Positions 9,439 to 17,423 of a DNA stretch of 64,000 bases are shown here, piece by piece. This DNA is from Amycolatopsis tucumanensis (GTDB lineage Bacteria; Actinomycetota; Actinomycetes; Mycobacteriales; Pseudonocardiaceae). The notes beneath the pieces are model-generated. The model had not been told where the DNA came from. It was given only the letters and a program-made list of their open reading frames with translations, and did not search any database. Both the position numbers and the translations under genes were made by a program. The stretch lies in assembly GCF_021654135.1 (NCBI RefSeq), contig NZ_JAKGSD010000007.1, positions 1-64,000 of the forward strand, given 5' to 3'. The stretch's first letter is position 1, and every line of letters begins with the position of its first letter.

Positions 9439-9920
9439 TCCGCGACCTCCCGGATCGCCTCGACGATGCCGTTGTAGGCGCCGCAGCGGCACAGGTTGCC
9501 GCTCATCCGCTCGCGGATCTCCTCGTCGCTCAGCTCCGGCGAGGTGGTCAGGTGCTCGGTGACGGCGCTCGGCGCGCCCTCCTTGTGCTCGGCGAGCATG
9601 CCCACCGCCGAGCACAGCTGGCCCGGCGTGCAGTAGCCGCACTGCAGGCCGTCGGCGCGGACGAACGCCTCCTGCAGCGGGTGGCCGAGCCCCTCGACCG
9701 TGGTGATCTCCCGCCCGTCGTACTGCACCGCCAGCGCGAGGCAGGAGTTGATGCGGTCGCCGTCGGCCAGCACGGTGCACGCGCCGCACGCGCCCTGGTC
9801 GCAGCCCTTTTTCGTGCCCGTCAGACCCAGCTCCTCGCGCAGCGCGTCGAGCAGGCTGACCTGGGGCGGGACGTCCAGCCGTTGCGCGGATCCGTTGACC
9901 CGCAGTGACACCTCGACCAT
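9435..9920 (-). CDS. 2Fe-2S subunit, PaoA/YagT-like, without Tat signal
   Basis: A 161-residue protein with two 2Fe-2S domains: the plant-ferredoxin-type set in CDQGACGACTVLADG with a fourth cysteine in INSC, then the helical domain with QCGYCTPGQ and NLCRCGAY. It relays electrons within the molybdenum enzyme. Unlike E. coli PaoA there is no N-terminal twin-arginine signal: the protein begins directly with the ferredoxin fold (MVEVSLRVNG), so the complex should be cytoplasmic. It is first in the operon and faces the TetR gene across a 96-bp region with two operators. Confidence 0.9.
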   Translation of the reverse strand: MVEVSLRVNGSAQRLDVPPQVSLLDALREELGLTGTKKGCDQGACGACTVLADGDRINSCLALAVQYDGREITTVEGLGHPLQEAFVRADGLQCGYCTPGQLCSAVGMLAEHKEGAPSAVTEHLTTSPELSDEEIRERMSGNLCRCGAYNGIVEAIREVAE

Positions 9921-9951
9921 GTCTGCTCCTCCCGGTTTCTCCCGAAGCTAG

Positions 9952-9989
9952 CAGGACACCGTCCTGTTAACAAGAGAACAGCGTCCTCT
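9952..9989. promoter_or_regulatory. Two palindromic operators between TetR gene and paoABC-like operon
   Basis: CAGGACACCGTCCTG (9952-9966) is a perfect 6-3-6 palindrome. AGAGAACAGCGTCCTCT (9973-9989) has the same design with one mismatch, its centre 22 bp further. The shared half-site is GGAC/GTCC. They lie between the divergent starts at 9920 and 10017, where a TetR dimer of dimers could block both promoters. Confidence 0.75.
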
Positions 9990-10016
9990 AATCGGGGGTC
10001 GTAGAATGATCCGGCG

Positions 10017-10679
10017 ATGTCGAAAGAGTTCCTCCGCGCGCGGCGCCCGGAGCACAAGCAGCAGCGACGCGAGGCGATCCTCGCGGCCGCGCGTGAGCTC
10101 GCGCTCACCTCGGGCGTGCGGAACGTCAGCTTGGGCAGCCTCGCGGCCGCGGTCGGGCTCGCGAAGTCCAACCTGGCGCGGTACTTCGCCACCCGCGAGG
10201 AGATCTACCTCGAACTGGCGGCGCAGGAGTTCCACGACTGGGAGACGGCTGCGCTGGAGCGCATCGCCGCGGCCCCCTCGCCGGACGGCGTGTTCGACGC
10301 GCTGGTGGAGACGCTCGAGGAGCGTCCCCTGTTCTGCGACCTGCTCTCGCACAGCTCGATCACGCTGGAGCACAACGTGACCGTCGAGGCGGCGCGTGCC
10401 TTCAAGCTCCGGACAGCCGAGGCGCTGGCGAAGGTGTCATCCGCCGTCGCGCGGGCGCGGCCGGACCTGACCGAGGACGAGGCGGGCGAACTGGTCGGCG
10501 CGGCGGCCGGTCTCGCCGCACTGCTGTACCCGGCGGCCAACCCGCCGCCGGTGATGGCGAAGCTGTACGCGGAGGACCCGGTGATCGCCGAGTTGTGCAT
10601 CCAGTTCGCCCCGACGGCGAAGCGGATGCTGCGGGCCCTGGCGGCGGGGCTGCCGACCCTGCGTGAGGGCCGGGACTGA
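10017..10679 (+). CDS. TetR family repressor, likely of the molybdenum-enzyme operon
   Basis: A 220-residue regulator. The N-terminal TetR DNA-binding domain spans about 18-65, with the helix-turn-helix in VSLGSLAAAVGLAKSNLARYFATREEI. The remainder is the helical ligand-binding half, which ends normally. It is divergent from the PaoABC-like operon, and the two palindromes between them are its probable binding sites, so it is probably an aldehyde- or substrate-responsive repressor of that operon and of itself. The ATG at 10017 is the only sensible start before the HTH; no clear ribosome site is seen. Confidence 0.85.
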   Translation: MSKEFLRARRPEHKQQRREAILAAARELALTSGVRNVSLGSLAAAVGLAKSNLARYFATREEIYLELAAQEFHDWETAALERIAAAPSPDGVFDALVETLEERPLFCDLLSHSSITLEHNVTVEAARAFKLRTAEALAKVSSAVARARPDLTEDEAGELVGAAAGLAALLYPAANPPPVMAKLYAEDPVIAELCIQFAPTAKRMLRALAAGLPTLREGRD

Positions 10680-10753
10680 CCTTTTTTGTCCGGTGTGGAC
10701 AGAATCGGCTGAACCCCTCGTCGGCCGCGGTTTCCGGCGCTAGGGTCCCCAGC

Positions 10754-11719
10754 GTGACGACGCTGTACGACCTGCCGCTGTCGGAGCTGTCCGAGTACCG
10801 GCCGCCGCTGGACGAACCCGCCGACCTGGACGCCTTCTGGGCCACCGCGCTGGCCGAGGCGGACCGGTCACCGCTGGACCCGGTGTTCCGTCCACAGGAG
10901 ACTTTGCTGCGGACGGTGGAGGCGTTCGACGCGTCGTTCACCGGCGCGGCGGGACAGCGGATCTCGGCGTGGCTGCTGCTGCCGCGGGACCAGCCGGCGA
11001 AGCTGCCGTGCGTGGTGCAGTACCTGGGGTACAACCTGGGGCGCGGCCTGCCGCACGATTACCTGACGTGGTCGGCGTTCGGGTACGCGCACCTGGTGGT
11101 GGACACGCGCGGCCAGGGCGGGAAGGCGGTGCCCGGCGCGACGGGCGATTCGTGGTCGGCCGGGCCGCACGTGCCGGGTTTCATGACGCTCGGGATCCTG
11201 GACCCGGAGCAGTACTTCTACCGGCGGGTGTACGTCGACGCGGTGCGCGCGGTGGCGGCCGCGCGGGCGCACCCGTCGGTGGACGCGGACCGGATCGTGG
11301 TGGCAGGCGGCAGCCAGGGCGGCGGAATCACGATCGCCGCGGCGGCGCTGGCGCCCGGAGTCGCGGCCGCGATGCCGGACGTGCCCTTCCTGTGCCACTT
11401 CCGGCGCGGGGCGGAGATCGCTTCCGAGGGGCCGTACCTGGAGCTGGTGACGTGGCTGGCGGCGCACCGGCACCGGGCCGGGGAGGCGTTTGCCACGCTG
11501 CGGTATTTCGACGGGGCCGTGCTGGCTCCGCGGGCTTCGGCGCCTGCGTTGTTCAGCGTGGCGCTGCGGGATCCGGTTTGCCCTCCGTCGACGGTGTTCG
11601 CGGCGTTCAACCGGTGGGGCGGGGATGGGGAGATCCGGGTGTGGGAGTGGAACGAGCACGAAGGAGGGCAGGGGGCTCAAGTCGCCGAGCAGGCCTCCTG
11701 GTTGGGGCGGATTTTGTAG
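10754..11719 (+). CDS. Acetylxylan esterase / cephalosporin-C deacetylase (AXE1 family)
   Basis: A 321-residue alpha/beta hydrolase of the carbohydrate-esterase-7 type, the full family length. Landmarks are VDTRGQGGK near 118 (the conserved RGQ region), the nucleophile motif GGSQGG near 186, the acid in VALRDPVCPP near 270, and the histidine in NEHEGG near 300. Family enzymes remove acetyl groups from xylo-oligosaccharides or cephalosporin C in the cytoplasm; no signal peptide is present. The start is a GTG at 10754. The gene stands alone and is convergent with the FadR-type regulator across a long palindromic element. Confidence 0.85.
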   Translation: MTTLYDLPLSELSEYRPPLDEPADLDAFWATALAEADRSPLDPVFRPQETLLRTVEAFDASFTGAAGQRISAWLLLPRDQPAKLPCVVQYLGYNLGRGLPHDYLTWSAFGYAHLVVDTRGQGGKAVPGATGDSWSAGPHVPGFMTLGILDPEQYFYRRVYVDAVRAVAAARAHPSVDADRIVVAGGSQGGGITIAAAALAPGVAAAMPDVPFLCHFRRGAEIASEGPYLELVTWLAAHRHRAGEAFATLRYFDGAVLAPRASAPALFSVALRDPVCPPSTVFAAFNRWGGDGEIRVWEWNEHEGGQGAQVAEQASWLGRIL

Positions 11720-11723
11720 GCAC

Positions 11724-12003
11724 TACGCGTAGCGTCCCCGGGCGTCGGCTTCACTTCGTTGCCGACTCGCATCGGGCAGCCGGCAACGAAAAGCAACAAC
11801 CCCACCGACCAGTCCCCTCCCGCAACCCGATCCCCAGCCAAATCGGTTGCCGAGCCACCGGGTCAAGGCACGCTTTCCCGCCTTGACGCGGTGGCTCGGC
11901 AACCGAACAATTCAAGATCGGGTTCGGAAGGGGCTATCCGGGCGTAGCGAAGCGAAGCCGGCGCTTCCAGCCGCGCGCAGCGCAGAAACCCGCGTAGCGC
12001 CCT
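11724..12003. repeat. Nested palindromic intergenic element
   Basis: The gap between the esterase and the FadR-type gene folds on itself in layers. The core is a 26-bp arm at 11844-11869 (starting CGGTTGCCGAGCCACC) paired with 11880-11905, with one mismatch and a 10-nt loop. Outside it AACCCGATC (11824-11832) pairs with GATCGGGTT (11916-11924), GGCTTCACTTCG near 11747 pairs with CGAAGCGAAGCC near 11950 (11 of 12), and the two ends carry near-complementary versions of CGCGTAGTGCC. It contains no gene. Confidence 0.7.
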
Positions 12004-12714
12004 CTAATCAACCGGCGCCGCGACCCCGAATCCCCCGTACTTGCCGGCCTTCGCGCGCTTCCGCACCTCGTCGAAGTGCCGGTGCACGGCCTCCTCAGCG
12101 GCATCGGCATCCCCCGCCACCAAGGCATCCACGATCGCCTGGTGACGCTTCGCCGTGGAGCTCGCCGAGCCGGCCGGGCCGCCCAGCTCGGCCTCCGCCG
12201 CGCGGTACACGTCCCAGAACAGGCGCGTCAGCTCGCGGGCCAGGTCGAAACCGGCCTCGGCGCAGATCAGGTCGTGGAACTCGCGGTCGGCGGCCGCGCT
12301 GTCCGGGCCCTTGCGCATCCGCGCCACGCACGACTCCAGCGCCGCGATCAGCTCCGGCCGGTGCCGCCGCGCCACCCGGCGCGTCAGCTCGGTCTCCAGC
12401 ATCTCCCGCACCTCGAGCAGGTCCCGCAACCGGCCCGTCGTCCCCGCCCCGGGCGTCCGGGTGCGGAACAGCAGCCACGTCCGCAGCGCCTCCGAGCCCG
12501 CCGAGCCGACGAACGTGCCGTACCCATGCCGCACCTCGACGATCCCCAGCGCCCGCAACGCCCGGATCGCCTCGCGGATCGAATTGCGGCTCACCCCGAT
12601 GTCGGCCATCAGGTCCAGCTCGGTCGGCATCGGCGACCCCGGCGGGAGGTCCCGCTCGATGATCAGGTCGATGATCCGTTTGCTGATCTCGTCGCCGAGC
12701 TGAGGGCGTGCCAC
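12004..12714 (-). CDS. GntR/FadR-family regulator, NanR-like
   Basis: A 236-residue regulator with an N-terminal winged helix (about 5-70: MPTELDLMADIGVSRNSIREAIRALRALGIVEVRHGYGTFV) and a C-terminal FadR-type helical ligand domain with the metal/ligand histidines in FHDLI and in RHQAIVDAL...HRHFDEV. The GTG at 12714 is chosen over the upstream GTG at 12777 because GGGGAG sits 6 nt before it and the family core starts a few residues later. It is divergent from the sialidase/ABC operon, and two matching palindromes lie between. In E. coli and corynebacteria sialic-acid regulons are governed by FadR-type NanR proteins, which fits this position. Confidence 0.85.
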   Translation of the reverse strand: MARPQLGDEISKRIIDLIIERDLPPGSPMPTELDLMADIGVSRNSIREAIRALRALGIVEVRHGYGTFVGSAGSEALRTWLLFRTRTPGAGTTGRLRDLLEVREMLETELTRRVARRHRPELIAALESCVARMRKGPDSAAADREFHDLICAEAGFDLARELTRLFWDVYRAAEAELGGPAGSASSTAKRHQAIVDALVAGDADAAEEAVHRHFDEVRKRAKAGKYGGFGVAAPVD

Positions 12715-12748
12715 ATCCAACTCCCCGCCTGCTGACCGCCGGATTTCC

Positions 12749-12762
12749 GGACATCCTACGTC
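12749..12762. promoter_or_regulatory. Probable FadR-type operator, copy 1
   Basis: GGACATCCTACGTC is an imperfect palindrome centred on CCT, sharing 13 of 14 positions with the stronger copy at 12812-12825. It sits 35 bp upstream of the regulator start, suggesting autoregulation. Confidence 0.6.
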
Positions 12763-12810
12763 AGACCCCTTGACCACGGGACGCGCCGCTGTTTACAGTC
12801 ACCCGAACGC

Positions 12811-12827
12811 AGGACGTCCTACGTCCT
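12811..12827. promoter_or_regulatory. Probable FadR-type operator, copy 2
   Basis: AGGACGTCCTACGTCCT is a perfect 7-3-7 palindrome. Its centre GT-CCT-AC matches the GTnnnAC core known for FadR-subfamily GntR proteins. It lies 48 bp upstream of the binding-protein start of the sialidase/ABC operon. Confidence 0.72.
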
Positions 12828-12874
12828 ACTTCCATGCTCCGGCCTGATCAACGACGCACAAGTCAGGAGACGTC

Positions 12875-14476
12875 ATGTCGCACAGCCTGTCCGGCCTCAG
12901 CCGCCGCGATTTCCTGCGGTACACCGGACTCGCCGGCACGGCCGCGGCCTTCTCGGTCACCCTGGGGGCCTGTGGCGGACCGGCATCCACCAACACCACG
13001 GGCAGCTCCACCGGCACGCTCACCGCGGTCATCGGCTACGGCAACAACCAGACCTGGGACCCGCTGCAGACGGCATCCGCCTTCTCGATGGCCGCCAACC
13101 TGCACTGCTACGAATCGCTGGTCGAGGGCGACCCGATCACCCGCGACCCGTTCCCCGGCCTGGCCAAGGCGCTCCCGGCCGACCTCACCGGCACCAGCCT
13201 GAAGTTCGAGCTGCGCGACGGCGCCAAGTGGCACGACGGCACCCCGGTGACCGCCGACGACGTCGTCTTCACCTACGCCCGCGTGCTCGACCCCAACGAA
13301 AAGGTGCTGGTCCACAGCTTCTTCGCGGACTGGCTCGCCGAAGTGCGCAAGACCGGGGAGAACTCCGTCGAGTTCGTGCTCAAGCACCCGTTCCCGTACG
13401 CCCTCAAGCGAATCCAGACCGCCAAGATCTGCCCCAAGCACGTCTTCGAGGGCAAGTGGAAGGACGCCGCGGGCGGCAAGGTCGTCGGCTCCGGCCCGTA
13501 CAAGGTCGTCGAGCAGGCCCCGCTCTCCTACACCCGCTTCGAGAAGTTCGCCGAGTACAACGGCCCGCGCCCGGCGGCCTACCAGTCCATGCTGTGGAAG
13601 TCGATCGTGGACGCCGCGCCGCGCGTCGCGGCCATCTCCGGGGCCAACCCGGAGGCGCAGATCGTGGAGAACATCCCGGCGGCCAACGCCGAGCAGCTGC
13701 GCAAGTCCGGTCGCAGCGTCGAGTTCGCCGACGGCGGCAACAACCTGTTCCTGATGTTCAACACCGCGCACGCGCCGTTCGACAACAAGCTCGTGCGGCA
13801 GGCCCTGCACTACGCCATCGACAAGCAGAAGATGATCCAGATCGGCCTGCAGGGCGCGGGCACGGCGGCGACCTCGTTCATCAACCCGAAGCTGCCCGCG
13901 TCCCAGCCGGCCGCCAACGACTTCGCCTACAACCCGGACAAGGCCAGGCAACTGCTCCAGCAGGCCGGCGTCACCAACCTGGCGATCACCCTGTCCACCA
14001 CCAACACCTCGCTCGTCTCGGACTGCGTGAAGGTCATCAAGGAGGGCTGGGACGCGATCGGCGTGACCACCACGCTGGACTCGCAGGACACCAAGGCGCT
14101 GTTCTCGAAACTGGACAGCGGCAAGGACTTCGAGGTCGTCGCCACCACCAACAACCCGCTGCAGTTCGGCAACGACCCGGACCTGCTGACCCGCTACTAC
14201 TACGACAAGACGTCGGTGCTGATGACCACCTACGCCCGGTGGACCGGCCCGGAGTCGCAGGCCCTGCTGGACCTGCAGAACCAGGCCGCCGCGGAGACCG
14301 ACGAGACGCGCCGCGCGCAGCTCACCAAGCAGCTGCTGGACCTGATCTCCGAGCACGCCGTCATCTACCCCGTGGTGTTCACCCAGCTCGGCACGGCGTG
14401 GAACGCGCAGAAGATCACCGGCGTGCGGGCGCAGGGCTACCCGGGCATCTACCTCAACCAGGCCAAGCCGGTCTGA
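12875..14476 (+). CDS. Tat-exported lipoprotein, ABC substrate-binding protein (family 5, SatA-like)
   Basis: A 533-residue solute-binding protein of the peptide/nickel (family 5) type. The N-terminus holds a twin-arginine motif SRRDFL (RR at 10-11) and a lipobox TLGAC with the modified cysteine at 33, so it should be exported folded and anchored outside the membrane. Typical family landmarks are WHDGTPVTADDVVFTY near 115 and FNTAHAPFDNKLVRQALHYAIDK near 295. Sialic-acid ABC importers of the SatABCD/SiaEFGI type use a binding protein from this family, and the downstream sialidase and aldolase favour a sialoside ligand over a peptide. First gene of the operon. Confidence 0.85.
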   Translation: MSHSLSGLSRRDFLRYTGLAGTAAAFSVTLGACGGPASTNTTGSSTGTLTAVIGYGNNQTWDPLQTASAFSMAANLHCYESLVEGDPITRDPFPGLAKALPADLTGTSLKFELRDGAKWHDGTPVTADDVVFTYARVLDPNEKVLVHSFFADWLAEVRKTGENSVEFVLKHPFPYALKRIQTAKICPKHVFEGKWKDAAGGKVVGSGPYKVVEQAPLSYTRFEKFAEYNGPRPAAYQSMLWKSIVDAAPRVAAISGANPEAQIVENIPAANAEQLRKSGRSVEFADGGNNLFLMFNTAHAPFDNKLVRQALHYAIDKQKMIQIGLQGAGTAATSFINPKLPASQPAANDFAYNPDKARQLLQQAGVTNLAITLSTTNTSLVSDCVKVIKEGWDAIGVTTTLDSQDTKALFSKLDSGKDFEVVATTNNPLQFGNDPDLLTRYYYDKTSVLMTTYARWTGPESQALLDLQNQAAAETDETRRAQLTKQLLDLISEHAVIYPVVFTQLGTAWNAQKITGVRAQGYPGIYLNQAKPV

Positions 14477-14487
14477 GGGGCGCTGCC

Positions 14488-15447
14488 ATGGCCGTCGTCG
14501 TGCGGATGCTGCTCGCCCGCATCCTCGCCCTGATCCCGCTGGTGCTCGGGGTGGTCCTGTTCGTCTTCATCGTCATGCAGTTCTCCCCCGTGGACACGGC
14601 GGTGGCCGCGCTCGGCGACGCCAACCCCACGCCGGAACAGCTCCAGCAGTTCCGGCAGGAGAACGGCCTGCTCGACCCGCTCCCGCTGCAGTACGTGCAC
14701 TTCGTGTGGCACCTGCTGCAGGGCGACTTCGGCACCAGCGTGATCACGAAGGAGCCGGTCGGGCAGGTCATCGCCACCGCGCTGCCGCTGACCGTGCAGC
14801 TCACCCTGCTGGGCCTGCTGATCGCGATCGTCGCCGGGCTCGTGCTCGGCGTGACCTCGGCGCTGTTCCGCGACCGCTGGCCGGACCAGCTGATCCGGAT
14901 CGTCACGCTGGCCGGCGTCGCCGCGCCCGCGTTCTGGATCGCGGTGCTGCTCGTCCAGTGGCTCGCGGTGGGCGAGGGCCTGTTCCCCACCAGCGGGTAC
15001 GTCAGCCCGGCCGACTCGTTCGGCGGCTGGCTCAACTCGCTGGCGCTGCCCGCGATCTCGCTCGCGCTGCCGGTCGCCGCGCAGCTGACGCGCATCATCC
15101 GCACCTCGATGGTCGAGGAGCTGGACAAGGACTACGTCCGCACCGCACGCGGCGGCGGCCTGCCGCCGGTGGTGGTCGTCGGCCGCAACGTGCTGCGCAA
15201 CGCGCTGATCAACCCCCTCACCGTGCTCGGCCTGCGGGTCGGCTACCTGCTGGGCGGCGCCGTCGTGATCGAGACGATGTTCGCGCTGCCCGGGATGGGA
15301 CAGAACATGATCCAGGCCGTCAAGGACGGCGACACCGCGAAGGTCCAGGGCTTCGTGATCACCATCGCGGTCGGGTTCGTCCTGGTCAACCTGATCGTCG
15401 ACGTGCTGTACCTGATCGTGAACCCGCGCCTGCGGAGCCGGTCGTGA
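14488..15447 (+). CDS. ABC transporter permease (DppB/SatB-like)
   Basis: A 319-residue inner-membrane permease with about six helices and the coupling-loop signature DKDYVRTARGGGLPPVVVVGRNVLRNALIN (EAA region, about 212-240) that docks onto the ATPase. It is the normal length for DppB-type subunits. The ATG at 14488 has GAGGGG upstream and follows the binding-protein gene after 11 bp; its TGA overlaps the next ATG. It pairs with the permease half of the fused protein downstream to form the import channel. Confidence 0.87.
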   Translation: MAVVVRMLLARILALIPLVLGVVLFVFIVMQFSPVDTAVAALGDANPTPEQLQQFRQENGLLDPLPLQYVHFVWHLLQGDFGTSVITKEPVGQVIATALPLTVQLTLLGLLIAIVAGLVLGVTSALFRDRWPDQLIRIVTLAGVAAPAFWIAVLLVQWLAVGEGLFPTSGYVSPADSFGGWLNSLALPAISLALPVAAQLTRIIRTSMVEELDKDYVRTARGGGLPPVVVVGRNVLRNALINPLTVLGLRVGYLLGGAVVIETMFALPGMGQNMIQAVKDGDTAKVQGFVITIAVGFVLVNLIVDVLYLIVNPRLRSRS

Positions 15448-17423
15448 TGCGGCAGCTGTACCGGCCCGGGCTCACGCAGCGCCTGTCACGGCCCGGCATC
15501 CGGTTCCGCCGGTTCAACACCGCGTCGTGGATCTCGATCGGGGTGCTGGCCGTGCTCGCGCTGGTCGCGCTCATCGGTCCGCTGTTGGTGAAGGACCCGT
15601 ACGCGCTGGGCACCGAGGTCACCGGGCCGAACGCCGCGCACTGGTTCGGCACCGACCAGTCCGGCCGCGACATCCTCTCCCGCGTGGTGCACGGCGCCCG
15701 CTGGTCGCTCGCGATCGGGCTCGGCGCCGCCGCGCTGGCGCTGGTCTGCGGCGCGCTGATCGGGGCGCTCGCGGCCACCTCCCGGCGCGGCGTGGATTCG
15801 GTGGTCATGCGCGTGCTCGACGTGCTGATGGCCTTCCCCGGCATCGCGCTCGCGGCCGTGCTCGTCGCCGTGTTCGGCCGCGGCATCGGGGTGCTGATCC
15901 TGGCGATCGCGTTCGTCAACGTGCCGCCGGTGGCGCGCGTGGTGCGGGCGAACGTGCTGGCGCAGTACAGCGAGGACTACGTCGCGGCCGAGCACATCAT
16001 CGGCGCGCGCCGGTTCTTCATCCTGGTCAAGCACGTCGCGGTGAACTGCGCCGCGCCGATCCTGGTGTTCTGCACGGTGATGGTGGCCGACGCGATCGTG
16101 TTCGAGGCGTCGCTGTCGTTCATCGGCGCCGGCATCCAGCCGCCCGACCCGTCCTGGGGCTCGGTGCTCGCCGACGGCAAGGACATGGTGCTCAACGGCG
16201 GCTGGTGGGCCACGTTGTTCCCGGGCCTGATGATCCTGTTCACGGTGCTGGCGCTGAACGTGCTGTCCGAAGGGATTTCCGACGCCTGGGCGGCGCCGTC
16301 GTCCCGCACCGCGAAGGCCGCGGAGGTCGCCAAGGCGGTCGTCGCCGAGGAGGCGGCCGAGAACGTCGCGCCGGTGCTGCCGATCCGCGGTCTGCGCGAG
16401 GTGGGCGAGCGGTTGTCCCGCCGTGCCCGTGCGCTGACCGGGCGGGACACCCTGCTCTCCGTCGAGGGGCTGACGATCGCCTTCCCCGAGCGGCACAACG
16501 GTGTCAACGTCGTCGACGACGTCTCGTTCACCGTGCGCTCGGGCGAGGTGCTCGGCCTGATCGGCGAATCGGGCTGCGGCAAGTCGCTGACCGCGCTGTC
16601 GATCGTCGGGCTGCAACCGCGGACCGCGCGGTTGTCGGGCCGGATCCGCTTCGACGGCGAGGACCTGCTCACGATGAAACCGTCCGTGCGGCGCCGGCAC
16701 CTCGGGCACGACATCGCGATGATCTACCAGGACGCGCTGAGCTCGCTGAACCCGGCGATGACGATCCAGGCGCAGCTCAAGCAGTTCACCCGCCGCGGCG
16801 GCACCCGCACCCCGCGCGAGCTGGTGGAGCTGGTCAACCTCGACCCGGACCGCACGCTGCGCGCCTACCCGCACGAGCTGTCCGGCGGACAGCGGCAGCG
16901 GGTGCTGATCGCGATGGCGTTGTCCCGCAGCCCCAAGCTGATCGTGGCCGACGAGCCGACCACCGCGCTGGACGTGACCGTGCAGGCGCAGGTCATCTCG
17001 CTGCTGCTGCGCCTGCAGGAGGAGCTGGGCTTCGCACTGGTGCTGGTGTCGCACGACCTGGCGCTGGTGTCCGATGTGGCCGATCGCGTCGTCGTGATGT
17101 ACGGCGGGCAGGTCGCCGAGGCGGGCACGACCGCGCAGGTCGTCGGCGCGCCGCGGCACCACTACACGCGCGGACTGCTCAGCGCGGTGTTGTCGCTGGA
17201 GGAGAACGACGCCCGGCTCACCCAGATCAAGGGCGTCGTCCCGGCCCCGGCGGACTTCGCGCCCGGCTGCCGGTTTTCCGACCGCTGCCCGGCGGCGCGA
17301 GCGCACTGCCGCACCGACCCGCCGGTGGTCGAGGGCGCCGGGATGGACCACCTCGTCGCGTGCCACCACCCCGCCGAACCGGTGGCGGAACCGGCGGTCC
17401 TGGTGAAGGGAGCGCCGGCATGA
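15447..17423 (+). CDS. Fused ABC permease-ATPase (DppC-DppD fusion, SatC-like)
   Basis: A 658-residue fusion. Residues 1-280 form a DppC-type permease (GTDQSGRDILSRVVHGARWS near 68; EAA loop AAEHIIGARRFFILVKHVAVN near 180). A linker of about 50 residues leads into a DppD-type ATPase from about 335, with Walker A GESGCGKS, Q-loop YQD, signature LSGGQRQR, Walker B LIVADEP and H-loop SHD, then the oligopeptide-transporter C-terminal domain with cysteines in CRFSDRCPAARAHC. As I recall, the same permease-ATPase fusion occurs in SatC of the sialic-acid transporter. Start and stop both overlap neighbours by a few bases. Confidence 0.88.
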   Translation: MRQLYRPGLTQRLSRPGIRFRRFNTASWISIGVLAVLALVALIGPLLVKDPYALGTEVTGPNAAHWFGTDQSGRDILSRVVHGARWSLAIGLGAAALALVCGALIGALAATSRRGVDSVVMRVLDVLMAFPGIALAAVLVAVFGRGIGVLILAIAFVNVPPVARVVRANVLAQYSEDYVAAEHIIGARRFFILVKHVAVNCAAPILVFCTVMVADAIVFEASLSFIGAGIQPPDPSWGSVLADGKDMVLNGGWWATLFPGLMILFTVLALNVLSEGISDAWAAPSSRTAKAAEVAKAVVAEEAAENVAPVLPIRGLREVGERLSRRARALTGRDTLLSVEGLTIAFPERHNGVNVVDDVSFTVRSGEVLGLIGESGCGKSLTALSIVGLQPRTARLSGRIRFDGEDLLTMKPSVRRRHLGHDIAMIYQDALSSLNPAMTIQAQLKQFTRRGGTRTPRELVELVNLDPDRTLRAYPHELSGGQRQRVLIAMALSRSPKLIVADEPTTALDVTVQAQVISLLLRLQEELGFALVLVSHDLALVSDVADRVVVMYGGQVAEAGTTAQVVGAPRHHYTRGLLSAVLSLEENDARLTQIKGVVPAPADFAPGCRFSDRCPAARAHCRTDPPVVEGAGMDHLVACHHPAEPVAEPAVLVKGAPA

